A stretch of 64,000 nt of DNA from JBBECJ01 sp963763325 (GCA_963763325.1 CAVXOL010000002.1:186001-250000); one strand, 5' to 3'. Shown: positions 27,468 through 37,111, numbered from the stretch's first letter. Translations and numbers: made by a program. Notes: generated by a model from the letters alone, not told the origin.

Positions 27468-28793
27468 ATGAGAGACGGTCAAGGCAACTTGCCGCCCCAA
27501 CCTCCAGACACGCGGATCGTCGCTGCACAACATCACGCGGCACAGCAATGGCATCGGCTCGGTGACCGCCTGAAGACGCTGACGCCCAGCGCACTGGCGC
27601 GCATCCTGCTCGCGAGCGCCGCCATCGCGGCCCCGATCTGGCTCACATGGGCCACCTGGCCCGCCGTTGCACCCTTCCTCATCGGTGCCGCGATTGCCTA
27701 CGCGGTCCTGCCGCTTGTCAATACACTCAACCGAGTCATGCCTCGCCTCCCGGCGGCGCTACTGGCGACCGGCATGGTCATTGTGCTCCTGATCGCGATA
27801 CCGGCCCTCATCCTGCGCGTACTGGCGATCGAGCTCTACGGCACCTATCGCTCGCTGCCGACCGGCGAAGAGATTCGCGTTCGCATCCAGGAACTCGACC
27901 AGTCGATGGACAGTTGGCCGGAGCCGATCCGCATCTTCGTTCGAACCAGAGCGTTGGACACCTTCCTGTCAATCCGCGAGCGGTTCGTCAACTACGTCTC
28001 CGGTGTCGATGGCCTGGCCATCGACATTGTGATGGGAGCGGTCAATACGATCGGTGTCTTCCTCGGCTTACTCGTCCTGCCTGTCTGGATCCTGTTGGCA
28101 CTCCGCGACCAGGGGCGCGCTCGAGACGCCATCAACCAACGTCTGCCTGACTGGCTGGAAGCTGATTTCTGGGCAGTCGCACGCATCCTCGACCGAACGC
28201 TCGGCGCGTACATCCGTGGGCTAAGCATGATCGCCATCACGATCGGTGTCGGCACGTTCGCGGGACTCTGGACGCTCGACGCTGCCGGAGCCGAAGGTAT
28301 TCGCTACCCGGTCGCATTGGCCCTGCTCGTGGGGATTCTCGAACTGGTCCCGACGATCGGACCGATCTTGAGTACACTGTCGGTCTTTCTGATAACGCTG
28401 CGCGGCTCGCCCGAATCCGCGATTGCTGCTGTGGTCGTCGTCGTCGTCGTGCGCCTGCTCGTACGCCAGTTCGTTGCCTCACGCATCGAGCGTCGCGTGA
28501 TCGACGTACACCCCGCGATCCTTATCGTCGTTCTGGTCGCGCTGAGTCAATTCGGTCTGATCTGGGCTATCTTCGCCGCGCCGCTTGTCGCAATCGTGCG
28601 CGATCTGTTCCGCTACACCTACGGACGCCTCAGTGATCCGCCTCGTCCAGCCGGCGTGCTCCCAGGTGAACTATCGACAGCGACGGCGCACGCGATCCCA
28701 CCCACACGCGCGTTACCGCTCGTGTACCAACGAGTTGGCGCTGCTCATGCCCCCTCACCTCTTGAGCCGGTTGAGCGGGCCGCAGGAGATTGA
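27468..28793 (+). CDS. AI-2E family transporter (first of two)
   Basis: 441 residues from ATG 27468, GGAGGGGG upstream. Family features: APFLIGAAIAYAVLPLVNTL in the first helices, an amphipathic soluble segment (about 120-200), then GLLVLPVWILLALRDQGRAR, LGAYIRGLSMIAITIGVGTF and the signature-like ILELVPTIGPILSTLSVFLI, closing with HPAILIVVLVALSQFGLIWAIFAAPLVAIVRDL. About eight helices. Members export or exchange varied small molecules or ions (TqsA, Na+/H+ antiporters); the actual substrate is not deducible. The SPFH gene starts 6 bp after its stop. Confidence 0.85.
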   Translation: MRDGQGNLPPQPPDTRIVAAQHHAAQQWHRLGDRLKTLTPSALARILLASAAIAAPIWLTWATWPAVAPFLIGAAIAYAVLPLVNTLNRVMPRLPAALLATGMVIVLLIAIPALILRVLAIELYGTYRSLPTGEEIRVRIQELDQSMDSWPEPIRIFVRTRALDTFLSIRERFVNYVSGVDGLAIDIVMGAVNTIGVFLGLLVLPVWILLALRDQGRARDAINQRLPDWLEADFWAVARILDRTLGAYIRGLSMIAITIGVGTFAGLWTLDAAGAEGIRYPVALALLVGILELVPTIGPILSTLSVFLITLRGSPESAIAAVVVVVVVRLLVRQFVASRIERRVIDVHPAILIVVLVALSQFGLIWAIFAAPLVAIVRDLFRYTYGRLSDPPRPAGVLPGELSTATAHAIPPTRALPLVYQRVGAAHAPSPLEPVERAAGD

Positions 28794-28798
28794 TCGAC

Positions 28799-30055
28799 AT
28801 GGCAACGGATACGAATGTGATCTCTGCATCGCCCGAAGCATTTCAACTCGGACAGGTCAGGGTCTCGTTGGACGACGCTGGCGACGCATTCTCTGCTCGC
28901 GATGCCAGCGGGCGAATCCCGATCGTGATCGTGCCAACCCGGCCAAACCGAATCCGCAACGATTTGGTCGCGTATGGTGTAGGACTGTTGATTGCCTCGA
29001 TCGTCGCGAGCTTGTGGTTTCTTCCGGGTTGGACATCCATTCCCGGTGCCGGCTTGGCGATCCTGCTGATCGTGCTTGGAGTCTTCCGCTCGTTCATCGT
29101 CCGCATTCCCGAGGGGACAAACGGGTTGCTTTCTCGCGGCGGTCGCTACGCCCGAACTGTTGGCGGTGGCAGCCACGTCATTCCTCCGTGGATCACCGTT
29201 TCCCACGTTGTCACCGGCCGGGAAATCCCTTTCGACATTCCGGTCATCGAGGCGCCAACCCGGGACACGGTTCGTGTCAACGTCGACGCGCTGCTGACAT
29301 TCTCAATCGACGACCCCTACCGCTTCGTGTACGCGATCTCAACCGACGACTTCGACCACGTCCTGCAGGCCGCCTGCCAGGAGGCCATGCGCTCGATGAT
29401 CCGCCGTATCACTGTGTCCGATGTGTTCAACATTGCACAGCAGGATACCGACGAGCTGCGCGCCGCGATCGACCCGGATATCTCACCGTACGGCGTCAAG
29501 ATCCAGAAGATCAAGATCACCTACGCCCGGCCTCCAACCGAATTCATGCGCTCCGAGGAGAGTCGTCAGCTCGCGATCCTGCAGCTGTCTGAACAAGTCG
29601 AGCGACATGCACTTGCAGAACGATTTCAACGGGACTCGGACACGCTTACCCGGCAGCAGCTTCTCGCGCGCGTGCAGCGTCTGCAGGACGAGCACGAGAG
29701 TGAGTTACAGGATATTGAGCATCGTCAGCGGGTGGTCGAGCTCGAAGCACAAGCCGAAGCGATTCGCCTTGCAAGGCTTGACGAACGGCTGCGTGCGTAT
29801 CCTGAAGCAGTTCGGTTTGACGTGAGCCTGGCCCGCCTGGATGTGGCCCGGGCGCTGGCCGGCAACTCGCGCGCCGTCCTCCAGATCGGCAGCGCCGACG
29901 ATATCAGCCAGGTTCTTCTGGTCCGCGACCTGTGGGACGAAACCCGCGCTGCTGCCAACGGACAACTACCGGTTGACCAGCCCGTTGATGGAGCACATGA
30001 CGTACCGTTACCGATCCAGGAAGCGGCGGTTGAGGCGCCAGTTGACCACGAGTAG
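28799..30055 (+). CDS. SPFH/Band 7 domain membrane protein
   Basis: 418 residues from ATG 28799, AGGAGA upstream. A transmembrane pair (AYGVGLLIASIVASLWFL, IPGAGLAILLIVLGVFRSFI) is followed by the Band 7 domain (VRIPEGTNGLLSRGGRYART to about residue 260), a long charged coiled coil (VERHALAERFQRDSDTLTR, QDIEHRQRVVELEAQAEAIR) and an acidic tail. SPFH proteins build ring-like scaffolds that hold membrane proteases or lipid domains. It lies 6 bp after the AI-2E permease, so the two are co-expressed and may work together. Confidence 0.85.
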   Translation: MATDTNVISASPEAFQLGQVRVSLDDAGDAFSARDASGRIPIVIVPTRPNRIRNDLVAYGVGLLIASIVASLWFLPGWTSIPGAGLAILLIVLGVFRSFIVRIPEGTNGLLSRGGRYARTVGGGSHVIPPWITVSHVVTGREIPFDIPVIEAPTRDTVRVNVDALLTFSIDDPYRFVYAISTDDFDHVLQAACQEAMRSMIRRITVSDVFNIAQQDTDELRAAIDPDISPYGVKIQKIKITYARPPTEFMRSEESRQLAILQLSEQVERHALAERFQRDSDTLTRQQLLARVQRLQDEHESELQDIEHRQRVVELEAQAEAIRLARLDERLRAYPEAVRFDVSLARLDVARALAGNSRAVLQIGSADDISQVLLVRDLWDETRAAANGQLPVDQPVDGAHDVPLPIQEAAVEAPVDHE

Positions 30056-30388
30056 CGGTGACCTCAGCGCGCCGCGACTACGACCGCGAAATACACCTGC
30101 AAGCCGATTCTATGCCCCAATCGACGGACTACGCTGTCAACATCGGAAGCGCACGGCTATCGGCCTTCGCCATGCCGAACATGTGGAGATGGCAGCGCCG
30201 GACACAGCCTCAGTGTGTGGAGGACCAGGGGAGGTCAGAAGCGGTGGCGAAGACGCACGTCTCAGTGCAGGTGGACCGCTAACGACCTGGCGCATCGCCA
30301 GGAGCTGTTGTTGACCAGCGGCGGTGACGTCGCCCTCTTGGAATGAGCGTTTGCACGGCGTTGCCCGTTGATTGAAAGGGAAGCTACG
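30056..30388. other. Intergenic region, one regulatory element
   Basis: No gene is supported in these 333 bp. The only recognisable content is the direct-repeat element at 30079-30098. Confidence 0.4.
30079..30098 (+). promoter_or_regulatory. Direct heptamer repeat element (13-bp period)
   Basis: TACGACC, 6 bp (GCGAAA), TACACCT. It is 290 bp before the DUF4282 start, farther than usual. Confidence 0.55.
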
Positions 30389-30751
30389 ATGGCCAACTCA
30401 TCTGCCACAATGAGCCGTGGAACCTATGATGACATCCCGGTCGAGACATCTGGAAACTTCCTGGGACGCCTGTTCGACTTGTCGTTCACAACGTTTATCA
30501 CGCCGTTGCTCGTCCGGGCCGTCTTTATCCTTGGCCTGGTGATAGCGCTGATCATTGCAGTCGGCGCCGTCGTCGTCGCCTTCTTCGAGAGCGGCATCTG
30601 GGCGGGAATCTGGGCGTTGATCTGGGCCCCCGTCTGGCTCATGGTCGTCGCGGTCATCATGCGGATCTGGCTCGAAATCGCGATCGTGCTATTTCGAGTC
30701 GCGCAGGCCTCGATTGAGATCGCTCGCAACACCCAGCCGCCGCGGGCCTAA
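30389..30751 (+). CDS. DUF4282 domain membrane protein
   Basis: 120 residues from ATG 30389, GAAAGGGAAG upstream. GRLFDLSFTTFITPLLVRAV is the DUF4282 hallmark (LFDFSFTSFITP), followed by two helices (VIALIIAVGAVVVAFF, LIWAPVWLMVVAVIMRIWLE) and FRVAQASIEIARN. A small two- or three-helix membrane protein of unknown role. The amino-acid permease starts 38 bp downstream. Confidence 0.8.
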   Translation: MANSSATMSRGTYDDIPVETSGNFLGRLFDLSFTTFITPLLVRAVFILGLVIALIIAVGAVVVAFFESGIWAGIWALIWAPVWLMVVAVIMRIWLEIAIVLFRVAQASIEIARNTQPPRA

Positions 30752-30788
30752 CACGTCAGCGGTCCCTCGGGCCTAAGGAGCGTGCGGG

Positions 30789-32139
30789 ATGGAGCATCCA
30801 GCGACGACAGGCTCGGACGAGCCACCGGCGGACGAACCGTCCAGGACACTGACCTTGCGCGGCGCGACCGTGCTGGGAATCGGCTCGATGATCGGCGCCG
30901 GCATCTTCGCCCTCCTCGGCGAGGCCGGCGCCGTCGCAGGCGCGGGCGTCTGGATCTCGTTCCTGATCGGCGGCGTGGTCGCAGGGCTCCTCGGCTACGT
31001 CTGCGCGAAGTTGGGAATGACGTATCCCTCCTCTGGTGGGCTGATCACCTATCTCATCAAAGGCTTCGGGGTAGGACGGCTGGTCGGCGTCGCTTCGTGG
31101 CTCGGCTACATCGCCGCGATCGTGATCGTCACCGCGATGGTTGCCGTCTCGTTCGGCGGCTACGCGACCTCGCTCTTCGTTGGGCAGGATGCGAGCAGCG
31201 CCTGGAACAACCTCTTCATCACGGCGCTGCTTCTCGTCATGCTCGCTGTCAACCTGATCGGCGCCAAGGTCGTCGCCGCCGCGCAGTCCGCGATCGTCTT
31301 CGTCGTCCTCGCCGTCTTCGCCGTCTTCATCAGCGTGACCCTCCCGAACATCGACACGGATCTGCTCGCATTCAGCGGCTACCCGTCCTTCTCGAAGATC
31401 ATCGCCAGCGTCGCGCTCACGTTCTTCGCCTACCTCGGTTTCAATGTGATCACCTTCACTGGCGGTGACCTGCGCAACCCGCGCCGCGACATTCCCCGGG
31501 CGACCTACCTCGCACTCGGGATCACGGGAGTGGTCTACGTGCTGATCGCGATCGGCGTGTTCGGGACGCTGACCGTCGCCGAGGTGATCGAGTACGGGGA
31601 GACCGCGATCGCCGAGGCGGCGCGGCCGACACTCGGGGACGCGGGCTTCGTGATCATGGCGATCGTGGCGCTGCTCTCGACCGCCGGGCGCGACCAACGC
31701 GACCCTGTACGCGTCGTCGAACCTGACCAACATGCTCGCCGGCGAGGGACTCTTCCCCGAGTTCTTCGGCGCCAAATCGCGATTCGGCCCGAAGTCCGGG
31801 CTGATCATCACGACGCTGCTCGTTCTGGTCGTCGCGAACCTCGTCGATCTCTCGTCCATCGCCTCGGTCGGCAGCGCCGTCTCGATGATCGTCTTCGTGC
31901 TGGTCGGCGCGGCCGGCTACCAACGCCGCGCCGAGACCGGGAGCAACACCGTGATCGTCCTGCTCGCCATCGGGGTGACGGCGATCGTGCTCGGATTCTT
32001 CGCCGTCGACATCGTTCAGAACGATCTTGGAAGCTTCATCGCGATCATCGGCATCACAGTCGTCTCAGTCATCCTCGACGCCATCTTCAGGCACGAAGAG
32101 GGTGTCCACGAGGCGGTGCCGGCTACGACCCAGCCCTAG
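30789..32139 (+). pseudogene. APC-family amino acid permease, one frameshift
   Basis: Starts at ATG 30789 with AAGGAG upstream. The first helix RGATVLGIGSMIGAGIFALL holds the APC substrate-binding G-S-M-I-G-A-G-I-F motif. Later TFFAYLGFNVITFTGGDLRN and RDIPRATYLALGITGVVYV are typical (ageIkNPrRdIPRA). Near 31684 the frame moves by one base and continues as ATNATLYASSNLTNMLAGEG, PKSGLIITTLLVLVVANLVD. About 450 residues, 12 helices when repaired. Carries an amino acid with proton or exchange coupling; substrate unknown. One-base error in a G/C run is likely. Confidence 0.82.
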
Positions 32140-32281
32140 AGGCAGGCTCAGCTACTCCATGCTTGACGCATGAATAGTCCGCGAATTCGATTCAGCCTGT
32201 GCCGGGTCGCTGGCAAATAAACAATCACGTGAGCGTGCAACTGAGCGGGAGGTTGGTGCACGATTGACCTGCTCAGGCGCG

Positions 32282-33631
32282 TCACGTGCCTCGCGCTGAC
32301 CCGGAACCATCACCTGAGGAGTCCGGCTGGGCACGGCCACCCGAGATCAGGCGAAATGAGCGAGACAACCACCGTGCAAGCGAGGGATAGATCGACTGTC
32401 CGACGGTCACACCAAGGGCGATAGCGATCAGGGTGTAGATGGTCTTGCCGATATCGTTGATCGTTGCCCGGCCAGGCTCGCTGACCAGTTCGGTCAGCTT
32501 CATCAGCCCCAGCGCCCCTGGCACAAGCAACCAGTACGCGGGCAGGATACTGACCATCGCCGGGGGCGCGCTCGGCCAGCGTTGGATCGCGTAGGCAACC
32601 GGCGTCATGGCTAACGCGCCGAAGAAGCCGCCGAGGTAGCCACCGGCGACTTCGCTTCCGGCAGTCTGTCCAGCCAGGGCGACCACGAGCACCAGTATTA
32701 ACCAGGGCAACGACCCGGTCGGCGCCGTGCGGTGGAGATAAATGCCGATGCCGTAGACGAACGTGCCGACCCACGGTCCCCAGCTCCAGAAGGTGGTCGA
32801 ACCGACGGTGGAAAAAGCTTCTGCTGTGGGCAGCCCCACAATCGCTGCCGCGATGAGCAATCCGAACAGTAGCAGGACCAATTGCACCATGCCCGCCACG
32901 AGGCGACTCGATCCGGAGACAATGTCGCCGGAGGTAAGCTCGATCATGCCGGTCGTCAGCATCGCGCCTGGAAGAAAGAAGACCAATGGCGGGATCAGGA
33001 GGAGCAATGGTCCATCCACGACGCCGTAGTCCACGGCCAGGAAGACGATCAGACCGACACCCAGCGATGTCATCACTGGTAGCAATGTGCGAATCGTGTC
33101 ATGGCCCTCCGTCAGCAACAGGATTTCACCCACGAACAGTCCCAGCAGGATGCAGGAGATCAAGACTCCGGCTGACGCGTGTAGCGACAGACCGAAACCG
33201 ACTGCCATGAGCGTGTAGCCCAGCAGCCTGATCGATTCTGAATAGCGAGGGGGGCTGTCCCAGATGTCGGTGAGACGCTCAAGGCCTTGCGGCGGGGGGA
33301 CCGTGCCAGACATTGCGCCTTCGACGAGGCGCCAGGTGGCCGCTACCTGGTCGAGGCGCAGGGAGCGCTGCATCGCACTGGACATGTGCAGCGACATCGA
33401 GTTCTGGCCCTGAACCTGAACAAGGATCAGCGTCGGCCCCACCGTGATGTGCGACTTCAGCCCGTAGGCGTCGGCCGCCCGTGTCAGCGAGTTCTGGACC
33501 TCGGTCACCGATGCCCCGGCGGCGGTCATCGCAACGCCCAGCCGCGTCAGGAATTGCACGACCTGGTAGGTGTCGTCATCCAGTGGGACGGCAGTCAGCG
33601 GAACAGTGCTGGGAGACGCGGCGGCATGCAT
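32282..33631 (-). CDS. Threonine/serine exporter (ThrE) family protein
   Basis: 449 residues from ATG 33631 (MHAAASPSTVPLTAVPLDDD), AGAAGGA upstream; the reading frame stays open further upstream without a good start. The ThrE pattern is present: LTRLGVAMTAAGASVTEVQN with the N-terminal soluble domain (ITVGPTLILVQVQGQNSM), then about ten helices. PPLVFFLPGAMLTTGMIELT and VGLPTAEAFSTVGSTTFWSW lie in the middle; a ThrE_2-like end module (GYLGGFFGALAMTPVAYAIQ; LPAYWLLVPGALGLMKLTEL) closes it. Exports threonine/serine or small metabolites by the proton gradient. It is convergent with the amino-acid permease. Confidence 0.85.
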   Translation of the reverse strand: MHAAASPSTVPLTAVPLDDDTYQVVQFLTRLGVAMTAAGASVTEVQNSLTRAADAYGLKSHITVGPTLILVQVQGQNSMSLHMSSAMQRSLRLDQVAATWRLVEGAMSGTVPPPQGLERLTDIWDSPPRYSESIRLLGYTLMAVGFGLSLHASAGVLISCILLGLFVGEILLLTEGHDTIRTLLPVMTSLGVGLIVFLAVDYGVVDGPLLLLIPPLVFFLPGAMLTTGMIELTSGDIVSGSSRLVAGMVQLVLLLFGLLIAAAIVGLPTAEAFSTVGSTTFWSWGPWVGTFVYGIGIYLHRTAPTGSLPWLILVLVVALAGQTAGSEVAGGYLGGFFGALAMTPVAYAIQRWPSAPPAMVSILPAYWLLVPGALGLMKLTELVSEPGRATINDIGKTIYTLIAIALGVTVGQSIYPSLARWLSRSFRLISGGRAQPDSSGDGSGSARGT

Positions 33632-33767
33632 CGCGGATACGTCCTTCTGGCAGGAAAGGCCTTGCCGGATGCTGGACGCGATCCGCAACGCACAGCGGTG
33701 TCCGCACGCGATGGGCGCTCGCCTTTGTGATGCATGTGAGCAACCGTTGCTGACAACCACCCCGGGA

Positions 33768-34601
33768 TTACGCATCTGCTCCAGCGTCGGCGGTCGCCGC
33801 CTGCATCTCCGCCTGGGCCGCCAGCGCCACTTGCTCAGCCTCCGCCAGCGCAGCGGTCTCAATCAGGCCAGCGGCAACCAGAACCTCAGCGGCCTCCTGC
33901 GCTGCGGCATCTTCGATCATTTCAGCGACGATCAGTGCGCGAACGGCCTCGGCCGCAGCTTGAGCGCGGATTGCATTCGTTATGTCGACAACCTCGCTCG
34001 TGACACGCAGTGCTTCGTCGGCGGCCTCGGCTGCCTCTTCCATCGTGATCAGCGCGTCCAGAATAGCCGCGCCCTTCACCGCCTCGGCGATCTCGATCGT
34101 CGTTTCGGCATCCATGATCGCGCGAAGTTCAGCACCGACCATCATCACAGCTTCGGGCGTCAGGAAGCCCTGGACGATCGGAACGCCGCCGGCATTCCGC
34201 ACGGCATGCTTGAGTCCAGATGCCCAGGTGTGCTCGATCAGCAGGAACAACGCCCCAGTGCCGGGTTCGAGCTCATCGGCCGCACGGCGAACATCGACTG
34301 CCGTTAACCCAAGTCCGCGGTCGGTGGCCTGATCCGCAGCTGCGCCGTCTCCGAGTTGATCCATCCCGAGCAGTCCACGTATCGCCGTACCGAGACTGGC
34401 AAACTCATCGACGGTGAAGTCGCTGTCCTCGATGGCGACGATCTCGCCGGATGATGTTCTGGCCACCCCCAGACCATCAATCAATCGGATAACTCCGCGG
34501 CTGCGGACGGTATCGAGTTCGCGAGCAATCTCACCCTTGAAGCGATCAAGTGAGTCAAATCCGATGACAATTAGCTGAATCGGCCCGAATTCTTCCATCA
34601 T
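33768..34601 (-). CDS. DUF6325 protein with long Ala-rich coiled-coil tail
   Basis: 277 residues from ATG 34601 (MMEEFGPIQLIVIGFDSLDR), GAAAGGGTG upstream. The first 165 residues are DUF6325, a soluble relative of DUF1269: GVIRLIDGLGVARTSSGEIV, GTGALFLLIEHTWASGLKHA, GGVPIVQGFLTPEAVMM. The last 100 residues form an extended Ala/Glu helix (EEAAEAADEALRV, IEDAAAQEAAEVLVAAGLIE) that the copy at 49388 lacks; the motif VxAGLIxT in it hints at a SHOCT-like module in repeat. It sits 39 bp after the LURP-one gene on the same strand, so is probably co-transcribed with it. Confidence 0.78.
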   Translation of the reverse strand: MMEEFGPIQLIVIGFDSLDRFKGEIARELDTVRSRGVIRLIDGLGVARTSSGEIVAIEDSDFTVDEFASLGTAIRGLLGMDQLGDGAAADQATDRGLGLTAVDVRRAADELEPGTGALFLLIEHTWASGLKHAVRNAGGVPIVQGFLTPEAVMMVGAELRAIMDAETTIEIAEAVKGAAILDALITMEEAAEAADEALRVTSEVVDITNAIRAQAAAEAVRALIVAEMIEDAAAQEAAEVLVAAGLIETAALAEAEQVALAAQAEMQAATADAGADA

Positions 34602-34640
34602 GACACCCTTTCAACGTACTGCCTCGCCGCTCTGAGCGCG

Positions 34641-35222
34641 TTAGCCGACCTGGGACATCGCATCGATACAGACGGTGACGGCCAGGATGAGCAGGTCGTC
34701 CTGGCCTGGTGCGATGTCGACGCCGTAGGTATCGCGAATGCGGAACCAGCGCTTGGAGATCGTAGCCACCGGCATGTTATTGCGCTCGATGTGATACTCG
34801 TGCTGCAGGATGTTGCCCTTCGTTGACATGTCAGGTGATCCAGGGATCTGGACGGTGTAGCGATCTCGTAAGGGAGTGATCAGCGCCTTGTGCACCTTCG
34901 CGGCGACATCATTCCCGCGATAGATCGTCATCGAGTCGCGGATTCGCATCATCTTTTCCTGGATGCGGTAGATCTCGTTGCCCTGCATATCCTTGAAATG
35001 CAGCGTGTCACGCACGCGCAGGGCCTTGCCGTCCACCCAGAAGGCGCGCCGGCCGGCAGCCGTCTCGATGAAGAAGTCGTCCCCAAATGCCATCAGTCGT
35101 TCACGCATGCGATAGGCAGAGCCCGTCTGCGCCGCCGGGCCGGCCCCTGGTCCCGCGCCTGGAGCAACCGCCGCTGCACGACCCGGTGCCGCTGCTGCGC
35201 GTCTCATTCCCAATCGTGGCAC
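34641..35222 (-). CDS. LURP-one-related protein (second copy)
   Basis: 193 residues if started at GTG 35222, which has GGGAGGG 8 bp upstream; ATG 35255 is an alternative adding 11 residues. A Pro/Ala/Gly-rich low-complexity stretch (about 6-30) is followed by YRMRERLMAFGDDFFIETAA and the LURP-one repeats: FWVDGKALRVRDTLHFKDMQ, GNEIYRIQEKMMRIRDSMTI, GNILQHEYHIERNNMPVATI, KRWFRIRDTYGVDIAPGQDD. Paralogue of 10991-11530, with the same C-terminal LLILAVTVxIDAM. Upstream of the DUF6325 gene in a likely two-gene operon. Confidence 0.83.
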   Translation of the reverse strand: MPRLGMRRAAAAPGRAAAVAPGAGPGAGPAAQTGSAYRMRERLMAFGDDFFIETAAGRRAFWVDGKALRVRDTLHFKDMQGNEIYRIQEKMMRIRDSMTIYRGNDVAAKVHKALITPLRDRYTVQIPGSPDMSTKGNILQHEYHIERNNMPVATISKRWFRIRDTYGVDIAPGQDDLLILAVTVCIDAMSQVG

Positions 35223-35511
35223 GTCGATACCCTCCCTGTTGGTCGCCCCGATCATCGGGACAGTACGTATGCGAAGTCCAACTAGCCTGCCAACGTTGAC
35301 ACTGTCGGAGGATCATCGCCCTGAGGTCGTCCTCGTTCACCAAGCGCAGCCCTGACGGTGTCGGCGATAGCCAGGACGCATCCATCGTTATTGGTAGCCA
35401 CCTGCCGGCTTAACCCGGGTGTCAGCCTCGCTGGCGGGTGACCGCCACAGACGCACCGGGCCGGTAGACCCCGAATACGTTCAGCCAGCCTGACGTGACC
35501 CAGCTGAGACG

Positions 35512-36372
35512 CTACGCTGCCGATGATTTCAGCAGCTTCGAGTAGTAATCGAGTGCGGTCTTCGTCTTGGTCTGCTGAGCGCCTCCCGTATCGATTCCAT
35601 GGGTGTGCAGGAACGCACGCACCTCGGCAACGACCTGGAACGTTTCGTTTGGCGCACACTTCGTGGAGAGTTCGAGCAGGCGCTGGCCACTCGGATAGTT
35701 CCACAGTTCGGCGACCATCTTCCGGGAGAACCCCTTCGGATTGAACTTCAGCTTGAAGATCGTGATTGGGCCGAGGAGTGACAGGCTGTCGAGCGAGAGA
35801 CCCGCAGGAGCATGCTCCGCGTAAAACGCCCGTTGCTCCTTCGAAAAGAGCTTCCGGACTCGGAAGTTGCCCGGCGATGACATCCTTGATGTTGGAATCC
35901 GTCGTCACGCCCTTGTAAGACGCCGAACAGATGAAACCTCCCGGCATCGCATCGACCTCGACACCGACGTTCGGCAAGTTACGAATGCCTTTCGGGAGGT
36001 TGTCAGGCACAACCGGCCGGAGCTTGATAACGGTATCACCGCCCTTGACCTGAACCCGACGGGCGCGCACGACCACGCCTGCCTGGTTGAGCGCGAGATC
36101 AGGCGTATCGAAGAAAAGAATCTGGCGGATCTCTGCTTCGAGCGGATCGACCTCCAGCGACTGCAGCGTCTTGTAGCGCGCGTCGTCTGGAACCGTGAGC
36201 TTGAGTTCAACCGTCTTCGAGCTCTTGATCAAATCCATCAACGATACAAGGTCGGCGTCGCTCAATCGCTGGCGCTGCGTTTCGCCTGCGGGAGCTTTGC
36301 TGCGGAAGCTTTTGCTGCGGGGGCTTTTACTGCGGGAGCGTCTGCTGCGGGGGCTTTTGCTGCTGCGGTCAT
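35512..36372 (-). pseudogene. CYTH-domain protein with (A/K/P)-rich N-terminus, two frameshifts
   Basis: ATG 36372 with GGAGGCGA upstream. The first 35 residues are a low-complexity AAKAPAA repeat; a one-base slip near 36295 then leads to RQRLSDADLVSLMDLIKSSK. The CYTH core follows: VELKLTVPDDARYKTLQSLE, then RQILFFDTPDLALNQAGVVV and RARRVQVKGGDTVIKLRPV, whose Lys/Arg/Glu pattern matches triphosphate-tunnel enzymes (class IV adenylate cyclase/thiamine triphosphatase superfamily). A second break near 35880 leads to SPGNFRVRKLFSKEQRAFYA and FKLKFNPKGFSRKMVAELWN up to a stop at 35512. About 285 residues. Likely binds a polyphosphate or nucleotide. The element at 36528 is 155 bp upstream. Confidence 0.68.
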
Positions 36373-36666
36373 TGACTCGCCTCCATTCGGGTGCTCAAGA
36401 TACGAGTGCCATCGCTCTGCATGACAACCCTGATCACGAGGGCATGCCTAGCGGCGATGCATCACGACTGAACCGTCTTTCTGCATCTACACTATGGATT
36501 CGCGGACAGACCAGGTCAGCGTCCTGGCGGTGTAATTGACGGTCGTATTTCCATCGACAAGCCCACAGCCGGGACGCCATCGCCGCCCATGGCCCGAATG
36601 GTCAGACGTGATGGCAAATCGCCGCTCGGCACGGCGCGATCACATTCGAGCTGCTGCTCGCAGACC
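36373..36666. other. Intergenic stretch upstream of the CYTH gene
   Basis: No gene supported; it carries the minus-strand direct-repeat element at 36528-36547. Confidence 0.4.
36528..36547 (-). promoter_or_regulatory. Direct heptamer repeat element (13-bp period)
   Basis: On the minus strand: TACGACC, 6 bp (GTCAAT), TACACCG, 155 bp before the CYTH gene start. The spacer GTCAAT is identical to that at 18859 and nearly so at 11616. Confidence 0.62.
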
Positions 36667-36771
36667 CTAGGAGCCGATTGAGCTTGCGAACGCATTGAGG
36701 GCGTCATTGCCGGCAACCGGCCAGATCTCCAGGTTGCGCCGCAACTCGAGCCGGAGCACGTAGTCACCCAT
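36667..36771 (-). CDS. Possible small protein downstream of the CMD-like gene
   Basis: 34 residues (MGDYVLRLELRRNLEIWPVA, then GNDALNAFASSIGS) from ATG 36771, with AAGGCGGG upstream, starting 13 bp after the CMD-like stop. Composition is protein-like, but so short a frame could be chance. Confidence 0.3.
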   Translation of the reverse strand: MGDYVLRLELRRNLEIWPVAGNDALNAFASSIGS

Positions 36772-36784
36772 CGTTGTGCCCGCC

Positions 36785-37111
36785 TTACAGCCCCTCCTCC
36801 TCGAGTTCGAGCAGGTCGAGCGCGAGTCCCAGTGACCGCATGATGTTTCCGATTGCCGAGGCCGTTCGCGCCGTGCCGACGATTGGCGCGACCGCTGCGA
36901 GCACATCGCGTGCACGCTGCGCGTCGAGGCCCACTTCGCTGCCAATACTGAGATTCAGCAGGTAGGACGATGGCGGAGCATCGACCGCGATGAGCGCAGC
37001 GAAACGCACAAGCATCAACGACTCTGGATCGAGCCCTGAAGCTTCGAGCGACGCTTGCGTCATTGAACTAAGCAGGTCGAGAACTGGCGTGTCGGACTGT
37101 TGGGCAGACAT
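36785..37111 (-). CDS. Carboxymuconolactone decarboxylase/AhpD-like helical protein without the CxxC
   Basis: 108 residues from ATG 37111 with AGAAGGAGCG upstream. DPESLMLVRFAALIAVDAPP and SYLLNLSIGSEVGLDAQRAR, then VLAAVAPIVGTARTASAIGN, give the all-helical CMD fold. The AhpD redox cysteines (CxxCH) are replaced by APPSSYL, so a thiol peroxidase role is excluded. Small stand-alone CMD-like proteins of this subtype are widespread and uncharacterised. Confidence 0.68.
   Translation of the reverse strand: MSAQQSDTPVLDLLSSMTQASLEASGLDPESLMLVRFAALIAVDAPPSSYLLNLSIGSEVGLDAQRARDVLAAVAPIVGTARTASAIGNIMRSLGLALDLLELEEEGL

Noticed and set aside
28585..29592. 335-residue plus-strand frame
   Set aside because: Out-of-frame shadow over the SPFH gene; arginine/proline-rich composition is typical of a GC-rich shadow.
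36785..37111. AhpD alkylhydroperoxidase
   Set aside because: The CxxC redox motif is missing.
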